Assembly: GCA_036557525.1 (NCBI GenBank)
Contig: DATBHH010000104.1
Coordinates: forward strand, 1 to 27,929
Direction of reading: 5' to 3'
Length of the DNA: 27,929 nt
Origin: VRUE01 sp036557525
GTDB lineage: Bacteria; Actinomycetota; Thermoleophilia; Solirubrobacterales; 70-9
The position numbers and the translations under genes were made by a program. Positions 17,294 to 24,510 of the stretch are shown in pieces; the stretch's first letter is position 1; each line of letters opens with the position of its first letter. Below the pieces are notes generated by a model. It was not told the origin of the DNA. It was given only the letters and a program-made list of their open reading frames with translations, and made no database searches.

Positions 17294-17319
17294 ACGAAAC
17301 CCGGCTCTGGATGTTAGGA

Positions 17320-17348
17320 GTTGCTAATAACTTGCAACTTCGGTTGCA
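17320..17348. other. Alternative hairpins between the SHOCT and endopeptidase genes
   Basis: TGCAAC (17333-17338), TTCG, GTTGCA (17343-17348) forms a six-base-pair stem with a stable tetraloop. The middle GCAAC can instead pair with GTTGC at 17320-17324. It lies within the 117-base gap after the SHOCT gene on the minus strand and could be a weak terminator. No T-run is present. Confidence 0.35.
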
Positions 17349-17394
17349 GAAACCGGCCCCTGGAGGAAAGGCCTGCTCGGCGCCGACGGCCGGA

Positions 17395-17787
17395 TCAGCC
17401 CAGCAGTTTCGCCTTCGCCTCCTGGAACTCCTGATCCGAAAGGGCGCCTTTTTCCTTCAGTTCGTTCAGCTTGTGCAGTTCGTCGGCGGGCGACGTGTTG
17501 GCGGTCTGGCGGACGTATTCGTCGAAGTGCTTTTTCGCGTCCGCCTGGGCTTTGACCGTCCGCTCCCGCATCCCGTCCCCGCGCGCGATCAGGTAGATCA
17601 GCGCCGTGATGAACGGCAGGAAGATCAGGAAGAACACCCATACCGCCTTCCACCATCCCGACAGTTCATGGTCGCGGAAGAGGTCGGTGATGATCGTGAA
17701 CAGGATCCAGATCCAGATCACGAGCAGGAAGAACTCGACGATGAGGAGAAGCAGTTCGCCGAAGGTGACATCTGCGAGAGCCAGCAA
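17395..17787 (-). CDS. PLDc_N-SHOCT membrane protein
   Basis: A 130-residue protein with two membrane helices at about 10-32 and 45-68, matching the PLDc_N (cardiolipin synthase N-terminal-like) pattern with WWKAVWVFFLIFLPFITALIYL. It ends in a SHOCT domain, where DELHKLNELKEKGALSDQEF is the canonical short oligomerisation helix pair. Such proteins are common in actinobacteria and probably self-associate at the membrane, but no specific function is known. The start is TTG 17787, supported by AAAGGA about ten bases upstream. TAAGAT at 17824-17829 could be its -10 box. Confidence 0.82.
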   Translation of the reverse strand: MLALADVTFGELLLLIVEFFLLVIWIWILFTIITDLFRDHELSGWWKAVWVFFLIFLPFITALIYLIARGDGMRERTVKAQADAKKHFDEYVRQTANTSPADELHKLNELKEKGALSDQEFQEAKAKLLG

Positions 17788-17836
17788 CGGGTGGGTCCTT
17801 TCTGACGCGGGCGGGGTGGGTCGATCTTAGTCTGCG

Positions 17837-18589
17837 CTAGAGGCGCTGCGCAAACAGGACGGCCGCGACCGCGGTGGCCAGGTTGAGGCTGGAGACGCCG
17901 GGGCGCATCGGGATCCCGAGCCTGGCGTCGGCGCGGTCGAGCAACTCGGCGGTCAGGCCGTGCCGCTCGGTCCCGAAGGCGAGGATCGGGCCAGCCGGGA
18001 GATCTGCCGCTCGCAGCTCGTCCCCGTCGGGGTCGATCGCGATCAGAGGCCGCTCGGTCTGCGGCAGCTGCGGCACCCCGGCGACGGGAAGCGCGAAGTG
18101 GAGGCCGGCGGCTCCGCGGAGGGCGTCGGGGTGCCAGGGGTCGTTGCCGCCGGTGGTGAGGACCGCGGCGGCATCGGCCGCCGCGGCGACCCTGACGCAG
18201 GCGCCCATGTTCCCCATCGTCCGCGGGTCCTCGAGCAGGACGACCGGCGCCGCGCGCGGGCCCGAGAGAACCGCCTCGACGTCAACCGCTGGCCGGCGGG
18301 CGATCGCGACGACCCCGGTGCGCGGCGCCTGCGGGACGAGCTCGGCCAGCACCTCGGCGCCGACACCGGTCGCCCGGCCGGCGACCGAGCCCATCAGATC
18401 CGGAGCGAGCTCGGACGCCAGCTCCTCGAGCTCGTCGGGGTCCACGGCGACGATCTCCTCGACCTCGGCCCCGAACCGCAGCGCATGCTTGAGGGCGTGA
18501 AAGCCCTCGAGAACCGCCAGGGCCGGATCGCGCCGCGCGCCGCGGTAGCGGCGGATCAGTGTCGCCTCGTCGCCGTCGATGGGAATCAT
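17837..18589 (-). CDS. SpoU/TrmH-family RNA 2'-O-methyltransferase
   Basis: A 250-residue SAM-dependent methyltransferase. Residues 1-100 are the substrate-binding extension, beginning RRYRGARRDPALAVLEGFHALK. The trefoil-knot catalytic domain has all three family motifs: motif 1 LLEDPRTMGNMGACVRVA, motif 2 FGTERHGL, and motif 3 IPMRPGVSSLNLATAVAAVL. It would methylate a ribose 2'-OH in rRNA or tRNA, but the target nucleotide cannot be told from sequence. ATG 18589 starts 21 bases after a minus-strand TAGCCT (18611-18616). It is divergent from the glyoxalase gene. Confidence 0.9.
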   Translation of the reverse strand: MIPIDGDEATLIRRYRGARRDPALAVLEGFHALKHALRFGAEVEEIVAVDPDELEELASELAPDLMGSVAGRATGVGAEVLAELVPQAPRTGVVAIARRPAVDVEAVLSGPRAAPVVLLEDPRTMGNMGACVRVAAAADAAAVLTTGGNDPWHPDALRGAAGLHFALPVAGVPQLPQTERPLIAIDPDGDELRAADLPAGPILAFGTERHGLTAELLDRADARLGIPMRPGVSSLNLATAVAAVLFAQRL

Positions 18590-18609
18590 TCGTGGTTCGC
18601 TCGCTGCGC
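18587..18609 (-). repeat. Degenerate repeat at the methyltransferase start
   Basis: On the minus strand this segment reads GCGCAGCGAGCGAACCACGA before the ATG. It shares GCGAGCGAACCACG exactly with 4046-4059 and resembles the tails of the 64-bp repeats. It may be a remnant, or the similarity may reflect selection on a leader sequence. Confidence 0.35.
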
Positions 18610-18644
18610 CAGGCTAGCCCGCCGCCCCCGCCTCGGCTAGCCTG
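18610..18644. promoter_or_regulatory. Inverted repeat carrying divergent TAGCCT boxes
   Basis: CAGGCTAGCC (18610-18619) and GGCTAGCCTG (18635-18644) are perfect 10-base inverted copies separated by 15 bases, and each contains the palindrome GGCTAGCC. The plus copy contains TAGCCT six bases before the apparent start of the glyoxalase, and the minus copy has TAGCCT 21 bases before the methyltransferase ATG. It may be a pair of promoters, an operator, or both. Confidence 0.5.
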
Positions 18645-18649
18645 AGCCG

Positions 18650-19027
18650 ATCGCCACCTTCCTCCACACCTGCTACCGGATCGGCGACATCGAGCGCTCG
18701 GTCGAGTTCTACGAAAAGCTCGGGTTCGAGGAGCGGCGCCGGATGCCGATCGGAGACGAGGCGATCAACGTCTTCATGGGCATGCCCGGCGAGGGCGACG
18801 TCCTCGAGCTGACCTACAACCATGGCGTCGACTCCTACGAGCACGGCACCGGCTACAACCACATCGCGCTCCTCGTCGACGACCTCGACGAGACGCTCGC
18901 CGGCCTCGCGGAGAAGGGCATCGAGCCCGAAAAGCCGCCCTACCGTCCCGGCGGCCGCACCGAGGGCCCCCGGATCTGCTTCGTCCGGGACCCCGACGGG
19001 TACAGGGTCGAGCTAATTGGAGGCTGA
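18650..19027 (+). CDS. Glyoxalase I (lactoylglutathione lyase-like) with apparent ATC start
   Basis: A VOC-superfamily metalloenzyme that would isomerise the methylglyoxal-thiol adduct. Counting from ATC 18650 gives 125 residues. The four metal ligands match E. coli GloA: H6 (FLHTCYRIGD), E53 (LELTYN), H71 (NHIALLVDD) and E121 (VELIGG), and TYNHGVDSYEHGTGYNH is the GloA core. No ATG, GTG, TTG or CTG occurs in frame between the stop at 18638 and ATG 18743, and starting at 18743 would delete the first ligand. The gene therefore either starts at ATC, in the place where relatives have ATG, or has lost its start. Actinobacteria use mycothiol, so the thiol cofactor is uncertain. Confidence 0.8.
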   Translation: MATFLHTCYRIGDIERSVEFYEKLGFEERRRMPIGDEAINVFMGMPGEGDVLELTYNHGVDSYEHGTGYNHIALLVDDLDETLAGLAEKGIEPEKPPYRPGGRTEGPRICFVRDPDGYRVELIGG

Positions 19028-19450
19028 CCGCCGCTGCGGTGGGAGCGACCACTCTCGCAACCACCAGGCGCTGATCGACTCGGTGTCGACCCTTAGGACG
19101 GGCAGTTCCACAACCTCGTCTCGCAGCGACACAACCGATGCCCACCGCAGGGTGAGGTAGCGCTCGTCGGGCTCGCCATCGGGATGCTCGATGAGCAGCG
19201 AACGAAGCTGATCGCCGGTGGCGGCCGGCGGTCCCTTCCCTTCTTCAGCTTCGGTGATCCGAGTCTTGACCAAGTTGTTCGAGTCCTCCGTGAAAAGACT
19301 TGGGGAGCAGAGTTCGCCGACGACGAGATGCCCATCGATCAGCGCGTATAGAGCAAGTTGAGCGAACTCGCTTGCCTCGACCGCCGCCCGAAGTTCCCGC
19401 AACAGTGGATCCACCGGGTTCGGAACGTAACAGGCGGGCTGCCAGCCCAT
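19013..19450 (-). CDS. Hypothetical protein
   Basis: A 145-residue reading frame that I do not recognise. It is soluble, acidic, with no signal peptide, and contains a helix LLRELRAAVEASEFAQLALYALIDGH broken by a GEL turn, then a Trp-rich C-terminus (SAWWLREW). Base composition is less GC-extreme than the neighbours (for example around 19260-19300), which could indicate foreign origin. The 3' end overlaps the glyoxalase gene by 15 bases. The ATG at 19450 has no obvious ribosome site or -10 box. It is the only frame explaining this 430-base segment, but it could be decaying. Confidence 0.5.
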   Translation of the reverse strand: MGWQPACYVPNPVDPLLRELRAAVEASEFAQLALYALIDGHLVVGELCSPSLFTEDSNNLVKTRITEAEEGKGPPAATGDQLRSLLIEHPDGEPDERYLTLRWASVVSLRDEVVELPVLRVDTESISAWWLREWSLPPQRRSASN

Positions 19451-19494
19451 TGCGTTGACCGCTGCCCGGCGATGCTCTTCAACATCAAGATGAA

Positions 19495-19539
19495 CGACAC
19501 CCCGACGGCTATCGCGTCGAGCTGATCGGGCCCGGCTGA
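19495..19539 (+). pseudogene. C-terminal remnant of a second glyoxalase/VOC gene
   Basis: In frame before TGA 19537-19539 the sequence encodes RHPDGYRVELIGPG, nearly the same as the end of the intact glyoxalase (RDPDGYRVELIGG). Upstream of 19495 the similarity stops and no start or metal-binding core is present. The DNA differs from the intact copy at several positions, so it looks like the tail of a paralogue and not a recent exact duplication. It now lies between the hypothetical gene and the end of the secreted-protein gene, whose last codons overlap it on the other strand. Confidence 0.55.
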
Positions 19540-20039
19540 GACCTGTAGAGCTGATCCCGTAGCGGTGGGGGCGGCTTCGGGCGGGGCCAGATGCGCACCG
19601 GCGGCTGGTCGCTGGTGTCGAAGATCGTCAATCGCCGGACCGGGCGCTTGGTGATGACCGATGCGGTCCGCCATTGCCAGGGATGGCTGCAGTAGTCGGG
19701 GCCTTCGTTCCGTGCGGGGACATGCCCGGTCGCGTGGAGGAGGGCGAACTCGTAGGGCCTCGCCTTGGTCCTTGGTCGTTCGACCAGCCTCGCCTCCTTC
19801 AACGTCGCATCCGCCTGATTGCCGGTGCAGCTGATTTCCCAGGAGAAGAAGAAGGTGTGACCGATCTCGCGATGATCGATCGAGGCGAACACGCTCAGCG
19901 CCTCGTCGTGAGCCGGGACCGGCACCGGATTCCAGGGGGGCGGAGCCCAGGCGGCGCTGACCCCGAACGTCGTTTCTCCCGCCGCGATCAAGACGGCGGT
20001 CATTGCCGCGGCGGCGATTCTCGATTCAGGCCGGGGCAT
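19509..20039 (-). CDS. Secreted hypothetical protein
   Basis: A 176-residue protein of unknown family. A signal peptide is visible at about 1-32 (RIAAAAMTAVLIAAGETTFGVSAAWA). The mature part contains two cysteines (EISCTG and DYCSHPWQW) that could form a disulfide, aromatic beta-strand-like segments (HTFFFSWEIS), and a Pro-rich C-terminus (RPKPPPP). Start ATG 20039 lies 20 bases after the stop of the propeller-protein gene, so the two form a small operon for exported proteins. The last ten codons overlap a glyoxalase fragment on the opposite strand, so the native C-terminus may have been altered. Confidence 0.6.
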   Translation of the reverse strand: MPRPESRIAAAAMTAVLIAAGETTFGVSAAWAPPPWNPVPVPAHDEALSVFASIDHREIGHTFFFSWEISCTGNQADATLKEARLVERPRTKARPYEFALLHATGHVPARNEGPDYCSHPWQWRTASVITKRPVRRLTIFDTSDQPPVRIWPRPKPPPPLRDQLYRSQPGPISSTR

Positions 20040-20059
20040 CGAGGTGGCCGCGCCCGGCT

Positions 20060-21391
20060 CTAACGCTTGACGTGGACCACCTTGAAGCTTTTCGTCGCCG
20101 GCGAGGGGTCGGCGACGCCGGAGAGGACCGCGCGGACGCTGAACTTGTATTTCCCGGGCTTCAGCTTGTAGGTCTTCGGCGATTTGCAGCCCTTGAACTT
20201 GGGCTTCGGCTGTTTCTTCTTGCCCTTCTTGACGGTCACCAGGGCGCATTCGAACTTCGCGCCCGCGGCCGAGGAGCTGAACTTGAAGGTGACCTTCGCC
20301 TTCTTCCCCTTCGTCTTCACCGTCTTCTTCGGCCCTTTCCCGATCTTCGTCTCCGGCGCTTTCGTTGTCGCGCCGCCACTGATCGGGACGACCGGCGGTT
20401 CGAGGCCGCTGATGCGAGCGACTTCCCAGGCCGTGCCCGGTTTTTCGACCGTCACCCAGATCGTGTTGCCGGGCCCCGCGGCGATCTGGCGGGGCGTGAA
20501 CCCTTCCGGCGTGCCGCCGAGGAAGGTGTGTTCGCCGGTCGACGTCAACCGCTCGACTCCGGTATTGGCGGGAGTGGACCCTGAGAGCGCAATCCAGAAG
20601 GCATCATCTGACCCATACGCGACGCCGAAGGGATCGCCATCCCGGTCAAACGCCTGGACCGGGTTCGGCGGCGTGACCAGCCCGATCTGCTCAGGCGCCG
20701 CTCCTGGCTGGGAGAAGCCGATCTGGCCGCTCGGACTGCCGGCCAGCCCCTGTGAGGCCCCTTCGAAATTTCCTTCTTTTTCATGGCCGATCGCGATGTC
20801 CTGCTCGACGCCGCCGGTGGTCATGGTCACGATCCGGGATTTTCCGGTGTCGGCGATGGCCAGCAGCGAGCCGGCCACGTCAATGTCCCTCGGATCGAGT
20901 CCTCCGACCGCGATCGCGGTGGCCGTTCCTTCCGGATTCGCCGGCGAGAAGTGGACCACGTTTTCGCTGGCCGCCACCCACATCTGGCCATCTGGGCCGG
21001 CGACGATCGGGTTGTTCGAGGTGACGGTGTTGATCGTGAACGTCTGACTCGTGCCTTTGGGGTCGGAGGGGGAGAACGAGGCGACTTTGTTGATGGCCGT
21101 CACCCAGAGCTTTCCTTCCGGGCCTGGAGCGATCCCGATCGGGTTGTTGATTTCTTCGAGTTCGAAGGCTTCGACGGCTCCGGCCGGCGTGATCCGGGCG
21201 ACGTCTTTTTCGCCTTCGGAGACCGTCATCCAGATATTGCCGTCGGGCCCGGCGACGATTTTGTTGTTGGTCCCGAATTCCGGAACCGGGAAATGCCCGT
21301 CGACGGTCGGCACCGCCAGGGCAGTCGAACTGCTGCCGAGGAGCGCGGCTGCGGCCGCCAAGGCTGTCGTCACGATCCGACGGGACGGCAT
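20060..21391 (-). CDS. Secreted beta-propeller protein (NHL/Vgb-like) with lysine-rich C-terminal domain
   Basis: A 443-residue exported protein. After a signal peptide (VTTALAAAAALLGSSSTALA) come repeated blades with the motif IVAGPDGNIWMTV, IAPGPEGKLWVTA, IVAGPDGQMWVAA and IAAGPGNTIWVTV, as in virginiamycin B lyase-like or NHL propellers (about 25-325). The last 110 residues form a basic domain with PETKIGKGPKKTVKTK, SSAAGAKFEC and SFKVV, a type seen on many surface proteins of Solirubrobacterales and relatives, perhaps binding the cell wall. Enzymatic function is doubtful. TAGACT (21400-21405) lies eight bases before ATG 21391, which supports that start over ATG 21418. Confidence 0.82.
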   Translation of the reverse strand: MPSRRIVTTALAAAAALLGSSSTALAVPTVDGHFPVPEFGTNNKIVAGPDGNIWMTVSEGEKDVARITPAGAVEAFELEEINNPIGIAPGPEGKLWVTAINKVASFSPSDPKGTSQTFTINTVTSNNPIVAGPDGQMWVAASENVVHFSPANPEGTATAIAVGGLDPRDIDVAGSLLAIADTGKSRIVTMTTGGVEQDIAIGHEKEGNFEGASQGLAGSPSGQIGFSQPGAAPEQIGLVTPPNPVQAFDRDGDPFGVAYGSDDAFWIALSGSTPANTGVERLTSTGEHTFLGGTPEGFTPRQIAAGPGNTIWVTVEKPGTAWEVARISGLEPPVVPISGGATTKAPETKIGKGPKKTVKTKGKKAKVTFKFSSSAAGAKFECALVTVKKGKKKQPKPKFKGCKSPKTYKLKPGKYKFSVRAVLSGVADPSPATKSFKVVHVKR

Positions 21392-21399
21392 CGCCGAAC

Positions 21400-21405
21400 A
21401 GTCTA
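21400..21405 (-). promoter_or_regulatory. Leaderless-type -10 box of the propeller-protein gene
   Basis: Minus-strand TAGACT, eight bases before ATG 21391, with no ribosome-binding sequence between. It supports the downstream start of the gene. Confidence 0.5.
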
Positions 21406-21501
21406 AGTCGTTCCCCAAGTTTTGACCGGATCTTTACGGGAAGTTGATCCGCGGGAAAACCTGGGCCTCGATCCTTGACGTACTCGACCGAGGAGGTGGC
21501 T

Positions 21502-21729
21502 ATGCCGCAGATACTCGTTGTGACCGACGTCCCCGAGACCTCCCAGAGCGAGGTCGTCTACCGAGAGCGAATCGCCCTCAGCGATCTCGAGTCCGACCAC
21601 TTCTCGGCGCAGCTGGTGGAGCGGGTCGGGTGGGCCGTCCTCGATGCCGACGAGCTCGAACACCAGGATCCCCGAACGATCGACGACCAGGCGGTGATCA
21701 ACCGCCAGGCCGAGGCGTTCCCGAGCTAA
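21502..21729 (+). CDS. Small hypothetical protein
   Basis: A 75-residue acidic protein (MPQILVVTDVPETSQSEVVY at the N-terminus) with no membrane segment or signal peptide. The start is secure: AGGAGGT at 21491-21497 is the best Shine-Dalgarno sequence on this strand of the window. It probably folds as a short beta strand followed by helices (LSDLESDHFSAQLVERVGWA). I recall similar short proteins in Thermoleophilia but cannot name a family. A strong hairpin follows the stop, so it appears to be its own transcription unit. Confidence 0.7.
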   Translation: MPQILVVTDVPETSQSEVVYRERIALSDLESDHFSAQLVERVGWAVLDADELEHQDPRTIDDQAVINRQAEAFPS

Positions 21730-21738
21730 CTCCCAGAG

Positions 21739-21770
21739 CTCCGCGGCCCGGTGGCCTCCGGGCCGCGGAG
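21739..21770 (+). terminator. Strong GC hairpin after the small protein gene
   Basis: The arms 21739-21751 and 21758-21770 (CTCCGCGGCCCGG and its complement) pair perfectly over 13 bases with a six-base loop. It begins ten bases after the stop codon. The following sequence has only a short AT stretch (CAATTGAA), so it is a terminator candidate without a classical T-run. Confidence 0.65.
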
Positions 21771-21821
21771 TGCAATTGAAGTTGCGGGGGAAGGATCGGA
21801 AGGTGCTACCCAGTAGTGGGG

Positions 21822-22844
21822 ATGCGCCCGATCCGAGCCATCGGAGCGGCGGCGCTGATCGCGATCGTCCTCGCGGCGGCGTCCGCGCCCGCCCAGGCGA
21901 GCATCCCGGCCCGCGTCGCGCCGCTGCAATCGGCGCTCAAGGCCCTCGATCTCTACAGCGGCTTCGTCGACGGGATCAGGGGGCCGCTGACCCGCGAGGG
22001 GATCCGCGCCTTCCAGCGCCGGCGCGGCCTGAACATCGACGGGATCGTCGGCCCCGAAACCCGGCGGGCGCTCGGCTGGCGCGGACGGCCCGGCCTCGGG
22101 AGTCGGGTGATGCGCTACGGCGACCGGGGCTGGGACGTCGCAGCCCTCCAGTTCCTGCTCCAGCGCGCCGGCCACGGCCCGGGGCGGGCAGACGGCCTGT
22201 TCGGCCCGCTGACCAGGGCGGCCGTGGTGCGCGCGCAGGAGGCGGCCGGCATCGGGGTCGACGGCCTCGCGGGGCCGGTCACGATCCGCTCGCTGCGAAC
22301 CGGGGCGGGCGGCGACAACGGAGAGGCGCCCGGCGGCCCGGTTCGATTCCTGCGGCCGGTCCCGGGCCCGATCGGGTCGCCGTTCGGCGCCCCGCGCCCG
22401 GGCGGCCGCACCCACACCGGGGTCGACTTCCCCGAGCCGGAAGGCACACCGATCCGGGCCGCCGGCGTCGGGACGGTCATCTACGCCGCGTACAACGGCG
22501 GCGGCTACGGCAACCTCGTCGTGATCCAGCACCGCCTCGGGTACACGAGCTGGTACGGGCACATGTCCGAGATCACCGCCCACGTCGGGGAGAGTGTCGG
22601 CGGCGGAACCCTGATCGGGTACGTCGGCCAGACCGGGGACGCGACCGGCCCTCATCTCCACTTCGAGGTCCGCCATTACGACACGCCGATCGATCCGGTG
22701 CCGCTGCTGCTCTCCGCGGTCGCGTCGAGCGCGCCGGGCCCGGCCGGTGGCATCGGCGCCGAAGAGTGCGTCGGCGGTCGGCGGCCGACCCGCAGGCCGC
22801 CGCCCGGGTCCGACTGGATCGCCCGCGAACGCCTCTGTCGCTGA
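21822..22844 (+). CDS. Secreted M23 (LytM) peptidase with two peptidoglycan-binding domains
   Basis: A 340-residue exported cell-wall protein. A signal peptide ends near APAQAS (about residue 27). Two PG_binding_1 repeats follow at about 30-80 (ALDLYSGFVDGIRGPLT, FQRRRGLNIDGIVGPETR) and 90-145. The M23 domain spans about 175-295, with zinc ligands H198 and D202 in HTGVDF and H280 in HLHFEV, and His in SWYGHMS, so an active glycyl- or DD-endopeptidase is expected. A short Cys-containing Arg/Pro-rich tail follows. ATG 21822 is preferred, with GTG 21816 two codons upstream. The stop codon TGA 22842 begins the second 64-bp repeat. Confidence 0.92.
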   Translation: MRPIRAIGAAALIAIVLAAASAPAQASIPARVAPLQSALKALDLYSGFVDGIRGPLTREGIRAFQRRRGLNIDGIVGPETRRALGWRGRPGLGSRVMRYGDRGWDVAALQFLLQRAGHGPGRADGLFGPLTRAAVVRAQEAAGIGVDGLAGPVTIRSLRTGAGGDNGEAPGGPVRFLRPVPGPIGSPFGAPRPGGRTHTGVDFPEPEGTPIRAAGVGTVIYAAYNGGGYGNLVVIQHRLGYTSWYGHMSEITAHVGESVGGGTLIGYVGQTGDATGPHLHFEVRHYDTPIDPVPLLLSAVASSAPGPAGGIGAEECVGGRRPTRRPPPGSDWIARERLCR

Positions 22845-22905
22845 GCGCGGAGCGAGCCCGATGAGACATCCTCGACACCCCGCGCCGCAAGCGAGCACGA
22901 AATTC
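22842..22905 (+). repeat. 64-bp stop-codon-associated repeat, copy 2
   Basis: This copy starts at the TGA of the peptidase gene with TGAGCGCGGAGCGAGC and ends at GAGCACGAAATTC. Head, tail and total length agree with copy 1 at 8027-8090, and the middle shares CTCGAC or TTCGAC and CGCG. It occupies more than half of the 118-base gap before the reductase gene. Confidence 0.7.
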
Positions 22906-22949
22906 ATCGAGCGGATCCCGGCTGGCCGGGCGGCCAGTGGGCCCTGTCC

Positions 22950-22955
22950 TAGAAT
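22950..22955 (+). promoter_or_regulatory. Leaderless-type -10 box of the reductase gene
   Basis: TAGAAT is followed after seven bases by the GTG start at 22963. It is the closest match to the -10 consensus among the short-leader promoters here and it fixes the start. Confidence 0.55.
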
Positions 22956-22962
22956 CGGCGCG

Positions 22963-24510
22963 GTGAGCCGGGAGGGCACCACTGTCACTGCTGCCGGAGA
23001 GCGAGTTCGAGACCGGCTCGCGGGAAGGAGGATCCTCCTCACCGGCGCCTCCGGGTTTCTCGGCAAGGCGGTGCTCGGGACCCTCCTGCGCTGTGCCCCC
23101 GCGATCGACCAGCTGGTCATCATGCTGCGCGCGCCCGGGAGCCCGACCGCGAGCGAGCGACTCGACGGCGTCCTCGCGAGCGATTGCTTCGAGGGCCTCC
23201 CCACCGATGCGATCGAAGCCAAGATCGAGTCCGGCGGGATCCGCGCGCTGCACGGCGATCTCGAGATCGACGGTCTCGCCGAGGAGCCCGCGGAGGCGCT
23301 GGCCGGGATCGACACCGTGATCCACTGCGCCGCGACCGTCTCCTTCGAGGAGGCGCTCGACGACGCCCTGGCCCTCAACACCTTCGGCCCGGTCCGGCTG
23401 CTGCGGCGGCTGCGGGAAAGCGGCTCCGACCCGGAGCTGGTCCACGTCTCGACCGCCTATGTGGCGGATCGCCAGTCGGGCCGGGTCCTCGAGGACGGCA
23501 TCCCGCACCACGGGCTCGCCGACCTCGACCCGGACCAGCTGTACGCGACCGGCAGGCGCTGGCGCGAGGAGGTGGAGCGGGAGTCGATCGCCGAGCCGCA
23601 GCGGAGCGCCTTCGCGAAGGCAGCCGCGCGCGATGCCTCCCGGCGCAAGGACCTCGACGCATCCGAGCGGGCGGAGGAGCTGCGCCGCCGCTGGGTCGAC
23701 GGCAAGCTCTCACGCCGCAGCCGCAGGTACGCGATCGAGCTCGGATGGCCCGACACCTACGCGCTCTCGAAGGCGCTCGGGGAGCGCCTGGTCGGCGAGC
23801 GCTCGGCCCCGACCACCGTCATCCGGCCGACGATCATCGAGTCGGCGCTCGAGATGCCCACTCCGGGCTGGCTCGAGGGGATCAAGGTCGCCGACCCGCT
23901 GATCCTGGCCTACGCCTCGCGCGGCCTGACCCACCTTCCGGGCCGCGAGGCGAACGTGATCGACATCGTCCCGGTCGACCTGGTCGCGAATGCGTGTGTC
24001 GTCGCCGCGGCGCATCCTCCCGAGGACGGCCTGCGGACCATCGCGGTCGCCAGCAGCGCCCGCAACCCGCTCTCGATCGGACGCCTCGCCGAGGAGATCC
24101 GCGAGTACTTCCTGCGAGAGCCGCTGATCGGCCGCAACGGCTCGCCGATCAGGATCGGCCGGCTGAAGTTCGTCGACCGCAGGGTGGCGCTGCGGCGGAC
24201 GATCGCCCGCGAGCGGCTCGCCTCCGCGGCTGCGCGCGCGGCGATCGCCTCCCCCGTCCACCTTCCGCCGGAGCGGATGCTGCGCTCCGCCCGATCGCTC
24301 GCCGAACGGGTGACGAGGATGGTCAAGATCTACGGCGCCTACACCGAGCTCGACTGCGTCTTCGACGACTCCAACGCCTGCCGCCTCGCCGAGCTCATGC
24401 CCGAGGCCGACCGCGCCGAGCTCTCCTTCGACACCGCGGCGATCGATTGGGACTCCTACCTGCAGGAGGTCCACCTGCCGCAGGTTCGACGGCTGGCCAG
24501 CGGCGAATGA
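22963..24510 (+). CDS. Fatty acyl-CoA reductase-like SDR (NAD-binding_4/Male-sterility family)
   Basis: A 515-residue extended short-chain dehydrogenase. The dinucleotide motif is TGASGFLG (G28, G31, G34), the catalytic pair is Y266 and K270 in TYALSKALGE, and HVSTAYV holds the active serine or threonine. Residues about 195-260 are an Arg/Glu-rich insertion typical of bacterial fatty acyl reductases, and the C-terminal region from about 395 matches the sterile (FAR_C) segment with KIYGAYTELDCVFDD. It would reduce an acyl-CoA or acyl thioester to aldehyde or alcohol for wax or lipid synthesis. No AMP-binding or acyltransferase domain is attached. It overlaps cutA by four bases. Confidence 0.8.
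   Translation: MSREGTTVTAAGERVRDRLAGRRILLTGASGFLGKAVLGTLLRCAPAIDQLVIMLRAPGSPTASERLDGVLASDCFEGLPTDAIEAKIESGGIRALHGDLEIDGLAEEPAEALAGIDTVIHCAATVSFEEALDDALALNTFGPVRLLRRLRESGSDPELVHVSTAYVADRQSGRVLEDGIPHHGLADLDPDQLYATGRRWREEVERESIAEPQRSAFAKAAARDASRRKDLDASERAEELRRRWVDGKLSRRSRRYAIELGWPDTYALSKALGERLVGERSAPTTVIRPTIIESALEMPTPGWLEGIKVADPLILAYASRGLTHLPGREANVIDIVPVDLVANACVVAAAHPPEDGLRTIAVASSARNPLSIGRLAEEIREYFLREPLIGRNGSPIRIGRLKFVDRRVALRRTIARERLASAAARAAIASPVHLPPERMLRSARSLAERVTRMVKIYGAYTELDCVFDDSNACRLAELMPEADRAELSFDTAAIDWDSYLQEVHLPQVRRLASGE

Noticed and set aside
18743..19027. ATG 18743 as the start of the glyoxalase gene
   Set aside because: It would remove the first 31 residues, including the metal ligand His6 and the conserved first strand and helix.
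19013..19540. A complete mobile element between the two glyoxalase ends
   Set aside because: No transposase, integrase, terminal inverted repeats or exact target duplication was found, so only a remnant is claimed.
20040..20249. N-terminal extension of the secreted 176-residue protein
   Set aside because: The added 70 residues overlap the propeller-protein gene in another frame, are Gln/Glu/Arg low-complexity, and would bury the signal peptide.
22341..22351. GGTTCGATTCC, resembling a tRNA T-arm
   Set aside because: It lies within the M23 peptidase reading frame, and no acceptor, D-arm or anticodon arm can be built around it.
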